Origin: Pseudomonadota bacterium
GTDB taxonomy: Bacteria; Pseudomonadota; Gammaproteobacteria; Steroidobacterales; Steroidobacteraceae
Length of the DNA stretch: 58,200 bases
NCBI GenBank assembly: GCA_021792555.1
Contig: JAJYUL010000019.1
Span: 1 to 58,200, forward strand
Direction of reading: 5' to 3'
Shown: one piece after another, positions 1 to 9,302 of the stretch
Layout of the letters: every line of letters begins with the position of its first letter
Position numbering within the stretch: position 1 is the stretch's first letter
The notes under the pieces: generated by a model
Seen by the model: only the letters and a program-made list of their open reading frames with translations
Database searches by the model: none
What the model was told of the DNA's origin: nothing
Position numbers and translations under genes: made by a program

Positions 1-43
1 GCCGCCAGCGTTCAATCTGAGCCAGGATCAAACTCTTCACTTG
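1..43 (-). rRNA. rrs: 16S ribosomal RNA, 5' end only
   Basis: The first bases are the reverse complement of the universal 16S 5' region (the 27F primer site, GAAGAGTTTGATCCTGGCTC), continuing through the conserved bases that follow. Transcription runs leftwards off the window, so only the first ~43 nt are present. The mature 5' end is placed about five bases before GAAGAG by comparison with E. coli and could be off by a few bases. This is a chromosomal rrn operon whose remainder lies outside the window. Confidence 0.97.
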
Positions 44-76
44 AAGATTTTGAGAATCAACAAAGTCAGAGTGGAT

Positions 77-110
77 CCAAAATGGCTCCAGTTACTGCTG
101 GACATTTTGG
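77..110 (-). other. rRNA leader hairpin upstream of 16S
   Basis: CCAAAATG at 77-84 pairs with CATTTTGG at 103-110, and TCCAG/CTGGA (87-91/98-102) extends the inner stem. It lies in the 16S leader about 35 nt from the mature end, where rRNA leaders usually form secondary structure for antitermination and processing. The exact role is inferred. Confidence 0.6.
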
Positions 111-171
111 TCACTCGGTCTTAAGCGCCAAAGGCTCATTGACACGAGTCCCCACACAAATTACCTGCCAA

Positions 172-185
172 ACTTTTAAAGATCA
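172..185 (-). promoter_or_regulatory. boxA-like antitermination element of the rRNA leader
   Basis: Read on the minus strand this is TGATCTTTAAAAGT, close to the bacterial boxA consensus TGCTCTTTAACA, and it is followed by the GTGTGGGGACT stretch typical of gammaproteobacterial rRNA leaders. BoxA recruits NusB/NusE in rrn antitermination. The call rests on sequence similarity and on its place between promoter P2 and the 16S start. Confidence 0.65.
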
Positions 186-262
186 GCCACGTGGCCGGCA
201 CGTGGTGCTTCGAGCTGAAAGGCTCCGCTTGCGGTAGCGCTCTCGCTCTCGAAGGGGCGGGC

Positions 263-290
263 AGTATATCCATCGTTTCGCGCCCGTCAA
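263..290 (-). promoter_or_regulatory. rRNA promoter P2 (sigma-70)
   Basis: On the minus strand TTGACG (290-285) is separated by 16 bp from TATACT (268-263), followed by a GC-rich discriminator (GCCCGCC). This is the promoter nearer to the 16S gene. The GC-rich discriminator is the feature known to make rRNA promoters sensitive to ppGpp/DksA. It resembles P1 not only at -35 and -10 but also just downstream of -10. Confidence 0.85.
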
Positions 291-363
291 CCTTCTTTTT
301 CGCCGCTTCCTCGGCGACCTTCGCATCCGCCGGCGCAATGGCCTGTGGCTGCAAGGGGCGCGC

Positions 364-391
364 AGTATAGCCCTGATTGGGGCCTTGTCAA
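364..391 (-). promoter_or_regulatory. rRNA promoter P1 (sigma-70)
   Basis: A perfect TTGACA (391-386) and TATACT (369-364) with a 16-bp spacer read leftwards towards 16S, with a GCGCGCC discriminator. The region just upstream (GAAATGATTGCAATG) is more AT-rich than its surroundings and may act as an UP element. P1 and P2 lie 101 bp apart with identical spacing, the tandem arrangement typical of rrn operons. Confidence 0.9.
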
Positions 392-592
392 CGCATTGCA
401 ATCATTTCGTGCAGGGGCGGGGTGGGACCCGCTGCCGCGGGGGCGCCGGAGGACGCAGCGCGCCCGCGGGCGCGGGATGGATCTGCCGGAAACTCAAGGG
501 GTTACGGCAACCAGCCAGCGCCTTCCCCACCCGGCTGCGCCGCAGGATGCGCCCTGCGCGGCCGGCGCAATGCGGCCCGCTGCGCGGAACGG
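392..592. other. Intergenic region between tyrS and rRNA promoters, no gene seen
   Basis: About 200 bp of GC-rich sequence upstream of the rRNA promoters and downstream of the tyrS stop. Reading frames that cross it lack start context and recognisable protein. There is a short palindrome (CCCGCGGGCGCGGG, near 460-473) but no T-tract to call a terminator. Activator sites for the rRNA promoters could lie here but none is recognisable. Confidence 0.5.
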
Positions 593-1798
593 TCAGCCTG
601 CGAGCTCGAGCTTAATCCTTGCAAAACGCCGGGAACCCAGCTGAAGCACCACATCCGCTCCCGGCTTGAGCATCAGCGCGCGGTCTGTGACTTTCTCACC
701 ATCGATACGCACCGCGCCCTCCTCGATCTTGCGGTTCGCCTCCGAGGTGCTGGCCGCAAGGCCCGCCGCCTTGAGCAGATTCGCGAGCCGCAGGCCTTCG
801 GCCGCGACCGACAGGGACTTCGGCGGCAGATCGGTCGGCACCGCCCGCTCGCTGACGCGCGCCAGAAACTCGCGCCGGGCCTGCGCGGCGGCCTCCGCGC
901 CGTGGAATCGCGCCACGAGTTCATGCGCGAGCTCGAGCTTGACGTCACGCGGATTGCGCCCGCCGGCGACCGCCTGTCTGAGCGCCGCCAGGTCCGCCAG
1001 CGGCCGGAACGACAGCAGCTCGTAATACCGCCACATCAGCGTGTCGGAAACCGACATCACCTTGCCGAACATCTCCCCCGGCGGCTCGGCAATGCCGATG
1101 TAGTTGCCGAGGGATTTCGACATCTTGTTGATGCCGTCGGTGCCCTCGAGCAGCGGCACGGTGAGCACGACCTGCGGCTCCTGGCCATAGGCGCTCTGCA
1201 GCTGCCGCCCGACCAACAGGTTGAATTTCTGATCCGTGCCGCCGAGTTCGACGTCGGCCTTCAGCGCCACCGAGTCGTAGCCCTGCGCGAGCGGATAGAG
1301 GAACTCGTGGATCGCGATGGGCTGGCCGGCCTTGTAGCGCTTGGCGAAATCGTCCCGCTCGAGCATGCGCGCCACGGTGTAGTGCGCCGCCAGACGCACG
1401 AAGTCGGCCGCCGTGAGCGCGCCCAGCCAGCGCGAATTGAATTCAACACGGGTGCGCTCGGGATCGAGGATCTTGAAGACCTGCTGCTCGTAGGTGCGCG
1501 CGTTGACCTGCACCTCCTCGGGGGTGAGCGGCGGGCGGGTCTGGTTGCGCCCCGTCGGGTCGCCGATCAGCCCGGTGAAATCCCCGATCAGGAAGATCAC
1601 CTCGTGACCGAACTGCTGGAACTGGCGCATCTTGTTGAGCAGCACCGTGTGGCCGAGGTGCAGATCCGGCGCGGTCGGATCGAACCCCGCCTTCACGCGC
1701 AGCGGCGTGCCGCGGCGCAGCTTGCGGGTGAGGTCGGCGGTGAGCAGCACCTCGTGGGCGCCGCGCTCGAGTTCGGGCAGCTGTTCATCGGGGGTCAT
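593..1798 (-). CDS. tyrS: Tyrosyl-tRNA synthetase
   Basis: Charges tRNA-Tyr with tyrosine in the cytoplasm. The 401-residue protein has the class I signature HLGH at residues 47-50, the KMSKS loop at 225-229 and a C-terminal S4 RNA-binding domain (about 335-401), matching the ~400-residue TyrRS subtype. The ATG at 1798 gives [10 protein letters not shown] and the normal N-terminus; the open frame extends 70 codons further but that part is low-complexity and overlaps the divergent ppk1 start. It sits alone, divergent from ppk1 and upstream of the rRNA operon. No clear Shine-Dalgarno or regulatory leader is visible. Confidence 0.96.
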   Translation of the reverse strand: MTPDEQLPELERGAHEVLLTADLTRKLRRGTPLRVKAGFDPTAPDLHLGHTVLLNKMRQFQQFGHEVIFLIGDFTGLIGDPTGRNQTRPPLTPEEVQVNARTYEQQVFKILDPERTRVEFNSRWLGALTAADFVRLAAHYTVARMLERDDFAKRYKAGQPIAIHEFLYPLAQGYDSVALKADVELGGTDQKFNLLVGRQLQSAYGQEPQVVLTVPLLEGTDGINKMSKSLGNYIGIAEPPGEMFGKVMSVSDTLMWRYYELLSFRPLADLAALRQAVAGGRNPRDVKLELAHELVARFHGAEAAAQARREFLARVSERAVPTDLPPKSLSVAAEGLRLANLLKAAGLAASTSEANRKIEEGAVRIDGEKVTDRALMLKPGADVVLQLGSRRFARIKLELAG

Positions 1799-1940
1799 GG
1801 GCGTCAGATCGGCAGTCCAGGTCGCGCGGGCCCGCTCGGCCGCGCCGCCAAGTGTATGCGAACGGGCGGTCCGGCAGGAATCGGGCCGCCGGGGCGGCCC
1901 GCGCATGCGCGCCGGGCCGAACTCTGCTTTACTCTGGCCA

Positions 1941-4031
1941 ATGGACGCGCAGGACCTGAAGTCGCCGCAGCTGTACATCAACCGCGAGCTCTCGCTGCTC
2001 GAGTTCAATCAGCGCGTCCTCGCACAGGCGTGTGAGGAGTCGGTGCCGCTGCTCGAGCGGCTGCGCTTCCTCGCCATCGCCTCGGGCAACCTCGATGAGT
2101 TCTTCGAGATCCGCGTCGCGGGGCTGAAGCAGCTGCAGGAGCTCGGCTCCGGGCTCAGCGCCGCCGATGGCCTGTCGATCGAGGAGCAGCTCGGGGCCAT
2201 CCACGAGCGCGCCGCACGGCTGGTGGCCGGACAGTACCGCTGCCTGAACGAGATGCTGCTGCCGCAGCTCGCCGAGCACGACATCCTGCTGCTCGGGCAC
2301 AGCGACTGGACGGAGGCTGCGCACAGCTGGCTCGAGCGGTATTTCGAGCTGGAGGTCGAGCCGGTGCTGAGCCCCCTCGGGCTCGATCCGGCACGTCCCT
2401 TTCCGCGCATCCAGAACAAGAGCCTGAACTTCATCGTGCGGCTCGAGGGGCGCGATGCGTTCGGCCGCGACAGCGAACTGGCGATCGTGCAGGCGCCGCG
2501 CTCGCTGCCGCGCGTGGTGCCGGTGCCGACCGAGGGGCCGCAGCGCATCCTGGTGCTGCTCACCGGCATCGTGCAGGCGTTCGTGCAGCGGCTGTTCACG
2601 GGCATCCGGGTGCTCGGCTGCTACCAGTTCCGCCTGACGCGCAACAGCGACCTGTTCGTCGACGAGGAGGAGATCGACGACCTGCGCCGCGCGCTCGAAG
2701 GCGAGCTCGCGCACCGGCGCTACGGCGCGGCGGTGCGGCTCGAGACCTCAAGCGACTGCCCGCCCGACATCGTGCAGTTCCTGCAGCGCCAGTTCGCCCT
2801 CGGGGAGCTCGACACCTACCGCATGAGCGGACCGGTCAATCTCAACCGTCTCTCGGCCGTGTACGAGCTCGTGCCGCGGCCGGACCTGAAATATCCGCCG
2901 TTCACGCCGGGACTGCCGCGGCGGCTCGCCGGCGGCGCCGACCTGTTCGCGGCCATCCGGCACGAGGACCTGCTGCTGCACCACCCCTATCAGAGCTTCG
3001 CCCCCGTGATGGATTTCCTGCGCCAGGCGGCGGCCGACCCGCAGGTGCTCGCGATCAAGCAGACCCTGTACCGCGCCGGGAGCGACTCGCCGATCGTCGA
3101 TGCGCTGGTGGCCGCCGCCAATGCCGGCAAGGACGTGACCGTGATCATCGAGCTGCGCGCGCGCTTCGACGAGGAGGCGAACATCGAGCTGTCGAACCGG
3201 CTGCAGGAGGCCGGCGCGCACGTGATGTACGGCGTGGTCGGCTACAAGACCCACGCCAAGCTCGCCATGGTGGTGCGGCGCGAGCCCGGCGGCATCCGCC
3301 GCTACTGCCACCTCGGCACCGGCAACTACCATCCGCGCACCGCCCGGCAATACACCGATTACGGGCTGTTCACCTGCCGCGACGAAGTCGGCCAGGACGT
3401 GCACGAGCTGTTTCTCGAGCTCACGAGCCTCACGCGCACCCCGCGCCTGCACTGTCTGATGCAGTCGCCGTTCGGCCTGCACGAGGCGATTCTCGCCAAG
3501 ATCGAGCGCGAGAGCGGGCACGCGCGCGCCGGACGCCCGGCGCGCATCATCGCCAAGATGAACGCGCTGGTCGAGCAGCAGGCGATCGAAGCGCTCTATC
3601 GCGCCTCGCGCGCAGGGGTGAAGATCGATCTGATCGTGCGCGGCGTGTGCGCGCTGCGCCCGGGGGTGCCCGGCGTGTCGGAAAACATCGAGGTGCGCTC
3701 GATCGTCGGCCGCTTCCTCGAGCACTCGCGCGTGTTCTACTTCGAGAACGGCGGGACGAGCGAGATCTATTGCGCAAGCGCTGACTGGATGGAGCGCAAC
3801 TTCTTCCATCGCATCGAGGTGGCCTTCCCGATCGGGCGGCCCTCGCACCGCCAGCGCATCCTCGAGGATCTGCTGCTCGCGCTCAGCGACAACTCGCAGG
3901 CCTGGCGGCTGCTGCCCGACGGCCGCTACGAGCGGCTCACGTCCCCGGAGCAGACGCGGGTCAGCTCGCAGGGCGAGCTGCTCGCGCGCAACGCCGCCGG
4001 CACACTGTTCGGCCCGCCGGGCAGCGCCTGA
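1941..4031 (+). CDS. ppk1: Polyphosphate kinase 1
   Basis: Reversibly makes inorganic polyphosphate from ATP at the inner membrane or cytosol. The 696-residue length is standard for PPK1. The N-terminal domain begins [16 protein letters not shown]; the phospholipase-D-like catalytic domain carries HLGTGNY with the phosphorylated histidine at H457 and a second conserved histidine at H623 in [12 protein letters not shown]. The ATG at 1941 is chosen because the upstream extension of the frame is antisense to tyrS. There is no Shine-Dalgarno, but TTTACT lies 7 nt upstream, a -10-like element compatible with a leaderless message. It converges on ppx, its degradative partner, with only 13 bp between the stop codons. 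Confidence 0.97.
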   Translation: MDAQDLKSPQLYINRELSLLEFNQRVLAQACEESVPLLERLRFLAIASGNLDEFFEIRVAGLKQLQELGSGLSAADGLSIEEQLGAIHERAARLVAGQYRCLNEMLLPQLAEHDILLLGHSDWTEAAHSWLERYFELEVEPVLSPLGLDPARPFPRIQNKSLNFIVRLEGRDAFGRDSELAIVQAPRSLPRVVPVPTEGPQRILVLLTGIVQAFVQRLFTGIRVLGCYQFRLTRNSDLFVDEEEIDDLRRALEGELAHRRYGAAVRLETSSDCPPDIVQFLQRQFALGELDTYRMSGPVNLNRLSAVYELVPRPDLKYPPFTPGLPRRLAGGADLFAAIRHEDLLLHHPYQSFAPVMDFLRQAAADPQVLAIKQTLYRAGSDSPIVDALVAAANAGKDVTVIIELRARFDEEANIELSNRLQEAGAHVMYGVVGYKTHAKLAMVVRREPGGIRRYCHLGTGNYHPRTARQYTDYGLFTCRDEVGQDVHELFLELTSLTRTPRLHCLMQSPFGLHEAILAKIERESGHARAGRPARIIAKMNALVEQQAIEALYRASRAGVKIDLIVRGVCALRPGVPGVSENIEVRSIVGRFLEHSRVFYFENGGTSEIYCASADWMERNFFHRIEVAFPIGRPSHRQRILEDLLLALSDNSQAWRLLPDGRYERLTSPEQTRVSSQGELLARNAAGTLFGPPGSA

Positions 4032-4044
4032 GCGGCCCGGCGGC

Positions 4045-5598
4045 TCAACGCCGCCGGCGCGTCAGGCGCAACCGCAGGCCGACGGCGCGCAGGTACTGCT
4101 CCTCCTGACGCAGATCGGCCTCGGTGAGCGGATGATCGGCCAGCCAGCGTGACGGGAAGGCGAGCTGCAGCGATCTGGTGCCCGCGGTGAGTTTGATCCG
4201 CGGCAGCGGGCCGCGCTCGCGCCCGCGGTGCAGCAGCACCGCGAGGCGCAGCAGCACGATCAGGTGCAGCGCGGCGCGATCCCAGGGCGGCACCAGCTCA
4301 GCGAGCCCCTCGCGCGAGAGCTTGCGCCGGTGCGCGCCGACCACGCGCGCGAGCAGGCTCTGCTCGCCGCGGGAAAATCCGGGCATGTCGGCGTTTTCGA
4401 GCAGATAAGCCCCGTGGCGGTGGTAGCCGCTGTGGGCCACATCGAGGCCGATCTCGTGCAGCCGCGCGGCCCACTTCAGCATCAGGGCGGCCTCAGGCTC
4501 GGCGCGCAGCTTCCAGGCATCGCGCACGCCAGCGAGAAACTTCAGCGCCGTCGCCGCCACGCGCTCGGCCTGCTCGCCGTCGACGTGATAGCGCAGCTGC
4601 ATGCTGCGCACGGTGCGCTCGCGGGCATCCTCGTCCGTGTTGCGCCCGATCATGTCGTAGAGCAGACCCTCGCGCAGCGCGCCGTCGGCGATGCGCATCT
4701 CCTTCATGCCGAGGACCGCAAACACCTCGGCCAGAATGGCGAGCCCGCCGGGGAACACCGGACGGCGGTCATCGGTGACCGTCGCGAACTCGAGCGCCCG
4801 GGTGTGGCCGGCGGCCACCACCGCATCCACCAGGCGCTCGAGCCCCCCGGCGGTGATGAGCGTGGCGCGGGGACTTAACTCGCGGATCGCCTCGCCGATG
4901 GCGCGCACTGTGCCGGAACTGCCGGCGCAATGCTGCCAGCCGCGCCGCCGGAACGCGTTGCGCACCGGCGCCAGCTGCATCCGCGCGGCGAGCCGCGCCG
5001 CCGCCATGCGTTTGGCGGAGATCTTCCCGTCGCCGAAGTACCGCTCGCTCAGCACGACGCACCCGACGCGCAGGCTCTCCAGCTCGAGCGGGTGCAGCCC
5101 CTGGCCGATGATCAGCTCGGTGCTGCCGCCGCCGATGTCCACGATCAGCCGCCGGCCGGGCTCGCGCGGCAGGTTGGTTGCGACGCCCGCATAGATCAGG
5201 CGCGCCTCTTCGCGGCCGGAGATGATCTCGATGGGATGGCCCAGTGCCGCGCGCGCGCGCGCGAGGAACGACTCCTTGCGGTGCGCGAGCCGCAGCGCGC
5301 TGGTGCCGACCGCGCGCACGCTGCCGGCGCGCATGGCGCGCAGGCGCTGGCCGAAGCGCTGCAGACAGGCGATCGCGCGCTCCGCCACCGCCGGATCGAT
5401 GCGGCCGTTTTCCTCCACCCCGGAGGCGAGCCGCACCATCTCGCGCAGCCGGTCGATGATGACCAGCTGGCCGTGGGAGTACCTCGCCACGACCATGTGG
5501 AAGCTGTTGGAGCCGAGATCGACCGCCGCGAGAACCTCGGGGCGGTAGCGGGTGGTGCTGCGGGCGGTGCGGGGTGTGCGGGTGTCGGCCGGACGCAC
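4045..5598 (-). CDS. ppx: Exopolyphosphatase (Ppx/GppA family)
   Basis: Hydrolyses terminal phosphates from polyphosphate (Ppx) and possibly pppGpp (GppA); the two are hard to separate by sequence. The 517-residue protein has the ASKHA-fold phosphate loop DLGSNS at 27-32 and a second loop VDIGGGSTELI, followed by a C-terminal HD-like region (MLKWAARLHEIGLDVAHSGY), which fits full-length Ppx. The start is GTG at 5598, 16 bp after the erpA stop, so it is probably the last gene of tyrA-rppH-6030-erpA-ppx. No Shine-Dalgarno is evident and a slightly later start is possible. Its position opposite ppk1 supports a role in polyphosphate turnover. Confidence 0.93.
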   Translation of the reverse strand: MRPADTRTPRTARSTTRYRPEVLAAVDLGSNSFHMVVARYSHGQLVIIDRLREMVRLASGVEENGRIDPAVAERAIACLQRFGQRLRAMRAGSVRAVGTSALRLAHRKESFLARARAALGHPIEIISGREEARLIYAGVATNLPREPGRRLIVDIGGGSTELIIGQGLHPLELESLRVGCVVLSERYFGDGKISAKRMAAARLAARMQLAPVRNAFRRRGWQHCAGSSGTVRAIGEAIRELSPRATLITAGGLERLVDAVVAAGHTRALEFATVTDDRRPVFPGGLAILAEVFAVLGMKEMRIADGALREGLLYDMIGRNTDEDARERTVRSMQLRYHVDGEQAERVAATALKFLAGVRDAWKLRAEPEAALMLKWAARLHEIGLDVAHSGYHRHGAYLLENADMPGFSRGEQSLLARVVGAHRRKLSREGLAELVPPWDRAALHLIVLLRLAVLLHRGRERGPLPRIKLTAGTRSLQLAFPSRWLADHPLTEADLRQEEQYLRAVGLRLRLTRRRR

Positions 5599-5614
5599 GC
5601 GGCTTGCCGCCGGC

Positions 5615-5968
5615 TCAGGCGGAGAACGAGGAGCCGCAGCCGCAGGTAGTCGTGGCGTTGGGGTTGCGGATGACGAACTGCGCGCCGTCCAGCCCCTCGC
5701 GGTAGTCGATCTCCGCGCCCATCAGGTACTGCACGCTCATCGGATCGACCAGCAGCTTCACGCCCTGATTCTCGATGCAGGTGTCCCCGTCCTGGACCTG
5801 CTCATCGAACTCGAACCCGTACTGCAGGCCCGAGCAGCCGCCGCCCTGCACGAACACCCGCAGCATGAGATTGGGATTGCCTTCGCCGCGGATCAGGTCG
5901 CCGACCTTGCGCGCGGCCGCATCGGTGAAAACGAGGGCGGCGTCCGAGGTCATTTCGGTGGTGTTCAT
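5615..5968 (-). CDS. erpA: Iron-sulfur cluster insertion protein ErpA
   Basis: A-type carrier that delivers [4Fe-4S]/[2Fe-2S] clusters to apo-proteins such as the isoprenoid enzymes IspG/IspH. The 117 residues show the three invariant cysteines C45 ([11 protein letters not shown]), C109 and C111 (TCGCGSSF). Length and the acidic [11 protein letters not shown] segment fit ErpA rather than IscA. There is no Shine-Dalgarno; instead a TTGACC/TAGACT promoter lies directly upstream with its -10 six bases from the ATG, so translation may be leaderless. ppx follows after 16 bp. Confidence 0.95.
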   Translation of the reverse strand: MNTTEMTSDAALVFTDAAARKVGDLIRGEGNPNLMLRVFVQGGGCSGLQYGFEFDEQVQDGDTCIENQGVKLLVDPMSVQYLMGAEIDYREGLDGAQFVIRNPNATTTCGCGSSFSA

Positions 5969-6003
5969 GCGAACAGTCTAGGAGCTGCGCCCGCGCAGGT
6001 CAA
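5969..6003 (-). promoter_or_regulatory. erpA promoter, probably giving a leaderless mRNA
   Basis: On the minus strand TTGACC (6003-5998), 17-bp spacer, TAGACT (5980-5975), then GTTCGC and the erpA ATG. Initiation 6-8 nt after the -10 would begin the transcript at or within a base or two of the start codon. Both hexamers match sigma-70 well and the spacing is ideal. Confidence 0.7.
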
Positions 6004-6029
6004 AACCCCCTGCCGTGCACCGGCCGCGG

Positions 6030-6755
6030 TCACGGCACCGATACCGCGCTCCAGGGGTAGGTCTGAATGAGTGGCGCGATGTTCGAGCGGCTCGAGCGCA
6101 CCGTCACGGTCAGGTGCGCGGGCTTGAATCCCGGCGGCAGCACGAGCTCCTCCTTGAACTCCTGGTAGTAGCGGAAGCGGTATTTCAGGTCGGCGCGCTT
6201 GCCCGTGAGCAGCTGATTGCCGAGCGTCGCGCCGCCCGGACCCTCGCCGCCCGCGCTCAAGCTCAGCGTACCGCTCACCTCGCCGTCGGGGCGGCCGGTG
6301 CGCAGCAGCGAGATGTCCACGCGGTAGTGCAGCGGCCGCTTGCCCGGGGAGAGCAGCACCTCACCGACCCGCAGGCCGATCGGCGGGGCCCCCTGGGCGA
6401 CCACGCCGCGATAAAACGCCAGCTTCTCGCTCTGGCGGGCAATCTGGGCCTGCAGCTGCGCAATAGTCCGGGTGACGACCTGCTCAGCGTGCGCGTGGCC
6501 CGCGTTGATGGTCTGCAGCTCCACCACGCGTGTCTGCAGCGCGCGGTTGTCGCTCTTCAGCAGCGCGATCTCGTTGCGCAGGACGTCGCGCTCGTGCATC
6601 GCCGCGAGGATGCTGTAACCGGCAGTGTTGCGGCCGATCTCGAAGGCCAGGTAGAGCACGAGCAGCGCGCCCAGCGCAAGGGCGGTGGTCAGCGCGCGCG
6701 TTCGCCACACTGCGCCGTGGGCCTGGGAAGCGGGAGGCAAGGTCGGCTCGTTCAC
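6030..6755 (-). CDS. Membrane-anchored coiled-coil protein of unknown function (DUF6776-like)
   Basis: A 241-residue protein with a short cytoplasmic N-terminus, one transmembrane helix (about residues 23-42, ALTTALALGALLVLYLAF), a coiled coil (about 54-105, RNEIALLKSDNRALQTRVVEL) and a beta-rich periplasmic domain. This layout matches a conserved proteobacterial family usually found near erpA; the family name is from memory. Its start overlaps the rppH stop by 4 bp (ATGA), so the two are translationally coupled. The bactofilin gene I would expect beside it in related genomes is not in this window. Function is unknown; an envelope role is an inference. Confidence 0.75.
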   Translation of the reverse strand: MNEPTLPPASQAHGAVWRTRALTTALALGALLVLYLAFEIGRNTAGYSILAAMHERDVLRNEIALLKSDNRALQTRVVELQTINAGHAHAEQVVTRTIAQLQAQIARQSEKLAFYRGVVAQGAPPIGLRVGEVLLSPGKRPLHYRVDISLLRTGRPDGEVSGTLSLSAGGEGPGGATLGNQLLTGKRADLKYRFRYYQEFKEELVLPPGFKPAHLTVTVRSSRSNIAPLIQTYPWSAVSVP

Positions 6756-7351
6756 GGGGTCTCATCCATCGCAGCGGCGGACGGACGGGGCCGCTGCGTC
6801 AGTTCATCCCACCACTGCGGCAGCGCGGGCAGCCCGGTCGGGAAGGCGAGCGGCGCCAGTTCCGTCAGCGCGCGCTGATAGACCCTGCGCTTGAAGTAGA
6901 TCACCTCGCGCACCGGCTCCCAGAACTCCGCCCAGCGCCACTCGTCGAATTCCGGCTCCGCGGTGCTCTGGAAATCGAATGCCGCCACCTCATGGCGCAG
7001 CCGCAGCAGGAACCAGCGCTGCTTCTGCCCGATGCACAGCGGATGCCGGTTGCGGCGGATGTAGCGCGCCGGCAGCCGGTAGCGCAACCACCGCGTGGTG
7101 GACCCGAGCAGCTCGACGTCCTGGGAGGCGAGCCCGATCTCCTCGTGCAGCTCGCGGAAGAGGGCCTCCTCGAGACTCTCCCCCGTACGAATGCCCCCCT
7201 GCGGAAACTGCCAGCCCTTGCCGCCGGCGCGCCGGCCGAGAAACACATCGCCGTCGCGGCGCATCAGCACGATGCCGACGTTCGCCCGGAATCCGTCGGA
7301 ATCGATGAGGTCCCCGCCTGCGCCGCTGTCTGGCCCGAGTGCATTCATCAC
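6752..7351 (-). CDS. rppH: RNA pyrophosphohydrolase RppH (Nudix)
   Basis: Removes pyrophosphate from the 5' triphosphate end of mRNA and so triggers RNase E decay. The Nudix box GX5EX7REUXEEXGU spans residues 52-74 (GGIRTGESLEEALFRELHEE followed by IGL), and the frame around it (KGWQFPQGG, WRWAEFWEPV) is RppH-type. The protein is 199 residues if it starts at GTG 7351; the next codon is ATG (7348), and either could be the start. It lies 10 bp after tyrA and overlaps the downstream gene by 4 bp. Confidence 0.93.
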   Translation of the reverse strand: MMNALGPDSGAGGDLIDSDGFRANVGIVLMRRDGDVFLGRRAGGKGWQFPQGGIRTGESLEEALFRELHEEIGLASQDVELLGSTTRWLRYRLPARYIRRNRHPLCIGQKQRWFLLRLRHEVAAFDFQSTAEPEFDEWRWAEFWEPVREVIYFKRRVYQRALTELAPLAFPTGLPALPQWWDELTQRPRPSAAAMDETP

Positions 7352-7361
7352 GTTGGCATCC

Positions 7362-8486
7362 CTAGGCGCGCCGCTCGGCGGCGCTGCGCCGATCCTCCAG
7401 GTACTCGCGGCCCTGGCGCATCAGCGCGACGAACGTATCGTGATCGCGCGAGAGCACGGCCGTGCGGATGCGCTCGACCGCCTTGACCAGCGCCTCGAGC
7501 GACTCCGCGCCGTAGTCGTTTAGGCTCTGGATCTCGTAGTACAGATCCGGGCTCTCCTGCGCCACGCAGCTCGCCACGTCGAGCTGCGCATCGAAGGTGG
7601 TGCTCGACATGCGCGCCAGTTTCGGGGCCGCCTCGCCGCTTTCGGCAAGCGCGGTGAAGAAGGCGATGTTCACGGCATGCGACAGCCCGAGCACGTAGGC
7701 GATCAGCCGGTCGTGATCATCGAGGCTCATCACCACCTGTTCGGCCATGGTCGGCGCGAACAGCTCGCGCGCCGCGGCGAGCGCCTCGGCCTGGCCGAGA
7801 TCGACGAAAATGACGTGCCGACCGGAGAGCAGATCGGTGTCCGGTCCGAACATCGGATGCACCGAGGTCACGCGGCAGCCGTGCGACTTCAGCGCGAGCA
7901 GCCCGGCGCGCAGGGGCGACTTCAGCGAGCCGACGTCGAAGATGACGCCACGGGGGCGCCGCAGCGCCAGGTCGCGCAAGATGGCGTCGGTCGCCGCGAG
8001 CGGCGTGGCGAGCACGATGAAGTCGTGCGTCAGATCGCTGCCGCGCCAGTCCGCCACGGCGGGCACCCCATCGGCTCCGCCCTGCGGGTCGGCCACCTCG
8101 ACGGCAAAGCCCTGGGAGGTGAGAAACTGGACGAACCAGCGGCCCATCTTGCCCGCGCCCCCGATCACGAGCGCGCGCCGGCCCGAACCGGCGCCGTGCG
8201 CCGCGACGCTCGCCTGCTCCTGCGTGGTGAGTGAGGCGCGGATCAGCAGGCGCAGCAGCTCCTCGGCGAGCGCCGGGGAGACGCCGAGCTCGGCCGCGGC
8301 GTTGCGCGCGCCCATGAGCACGTCGCGTTCGCGGCCGTAATCCCGGGTCGGGTGGCCGGTGGCGCGCTTGACCCGCGCCACCTCGGCGCTCAGCGCCTTG
8401 CGTTCGGCCGCGAGCTCGATGAACTGGCGGTCGAGCGCGGTGAGCCGGCGGCGCAAATCCTCCAATGTCACATCGTCCCGGGTCAT
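7362..8486 (-). CDS. tyrA: Bifunctional chorismate mutase / prephenate dehydrogenase
   Basis: Converts chorismate to prephenate and then to 4-hydroxyphenylpyruvate for tyrosine synthesis. Residues 1-95 form an AroQ-type chorismate mutase ([20 protein letters not shown], with the catalytic-type R/K spacing), and residues ~105-374 a prephenate dehydrogenase with the NAD-binding GGAGKMG at 109-115. The 374 residues match E. coli TyrA (373). The ATG at 8486 follows a GGAAAG ribosome site by 6 nt. First gene of the run leading to ppx, divergent from pdxH. Confidence 0.95.
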   Translation of the reverse strand: MTRDDVTLEDLRRRLTALDRQFIELAAERKALSAEVARVKRATGHPTRDYGRERDVLMGARNAAAELGVSPALAEELLRLLIRASLTTQEQASVAAHGAGSGRRALVIGGAGKMGRWFVQFLTSQGFAVEVADPQGGADGVPAVADWRGSDLTHDFIVLATPLAATDAILRDLALRRPRGVIFDVGSLKSPLRAGLLALKSHGCRVTSVHPMFGPDTDLLSGRHVIFVDLGQAEALAAARELFAPTMAEQVVMSLDDHDRLIAYVLGLSHAVNIAFFTALAESGEAAPKLARMSSTTFDAQLDVASCVAQESPDLYYEIQSLNDYGAESLEALVKAVERIRTAVLSRDHDTFVALMRQGREYLEDRRSAAERRA

Positions 8487-8606
8487 GCAGGGCTTTCCGA
8501 AAGGTTGACCATCGCAGCAGCCTTTTCCTTGTATCGGGCCGGCGGCGGCATCGCAAGTCGAATTTCAATCCTGCCGTGCGGCGCGCCGATCCCGTACCAT
8601 GGCCGC

Positions 8607-9293
8607 ATGCCCACCTCCAACGAACTCTCCGGCGCCACCCCGCCGGCCGACCCGCTCGAGGTACTCGCGCGCTGGCTCGCCGAAGCCGAGGGCCGGCGCA
8701 CGCAGCCGAACCCCAATGCCATGGTGCTGGCCACCTGCGACGGCGACGGCCGCCCCTCGGCGCGCGTCGTCCTGTGCAAGGGCCTGGCGGTGCAGCCCGG
8801 CTACCTCGCCTTCTACACCAACTACCAGTCCCGCAAGGGGCGCGAGCTCGCCGTCAACGCGCGCGCCGCCGCGGTCTTTCACTGGGACGCGCTGCACCGC
8901 CAGGCGCGCATCGAAGGGCCGGTGCTCAAGGCGCCGTCGGCCGACAGCGACGCCTATTTCGCCTCCCGCCCCTGGCAGAGCCGGCTCGGGGCCTGGGCGA
9001 GCGCCCAGAGCGAGCCGGCCGAATCGCGCCAGGGGCTCGAGCGCTCCCTTGCGGCGGCGGCCGAGCGGTTCGGGGCGCCGGTGCCGGACACGGCGGGGGC
9101 CGATGCGGCCTTCGCGGGCGCGATCCCCCGCCCGCCACACTGGGGCGGCTACCGGCTGTGGGCCGAGTCGGTCGAGCTGTGGGTCGAGGGTGCGGCGCGC
9201 ATCCACGACCGGCTGCTGTGGACCCGGCCTCTGGCGCCCGCCGGCGAGGCGTTCAGGGCCGGACCCTGGCGCGTAAGCCGTCTGCAGCCCTGA
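8607..9293 (+). CDS. pdxH: Pyridoxine/pyridoxamine 5'-phosphate oxidase
   Basis: FMN-dependent oxidase producing pyridoxal 5'-phosphate. The 228-residue protein shows the PdxH signatures MVLATCDGDGRPSARVVLCK, the FYTNYQSRKGREL FMN-binding segment and the C-terminal substrate region (HWGGYRLWAESVELW, then RIHDR). The ATG at 8607 is chosen since the family N-terminus begins here and the upstream frame is antisense to tyrA. There is no Shine-Dalgarno; TACCAT sits 6 nt upstream, consistent with a leaderless start. It is monocistronic and converges on rsmE. Confidence 0.96.
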   Translation: MPTSNELSGATPPADPLEVLARWLAEAEGRRTQPNPNAMVLATCDGDGRPSARVVLCKGLAVQPGYLAFYTNYQSRKGRELAVNARAAAVFHWDALHRQARIEGPVLKAPSADSDAYFASRPWQSRLGAWASAQSEPAESRQGLERSLAAAAERFGAPVPDTAGADAAFAGAIPRPPHWGGYRLWAESVELWVEGAARIHDRLLWTRPLAPAGEAFRAGPWRVSRLQP

Positions 9294-9302
9294 GCGGGCG
9301 CC

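Noticed and set aside
136-401. Minus-strand frames of 72 codons in the rRNA leader
   Set aside because: They overlap the rRNA promoters and boxA and have no protein-like features.
377-2035. A 552-codon plus-strand frame over tyrS
   Set aside because: Antisense shadow of tyrS with no recognisable protein and no ribosome site.
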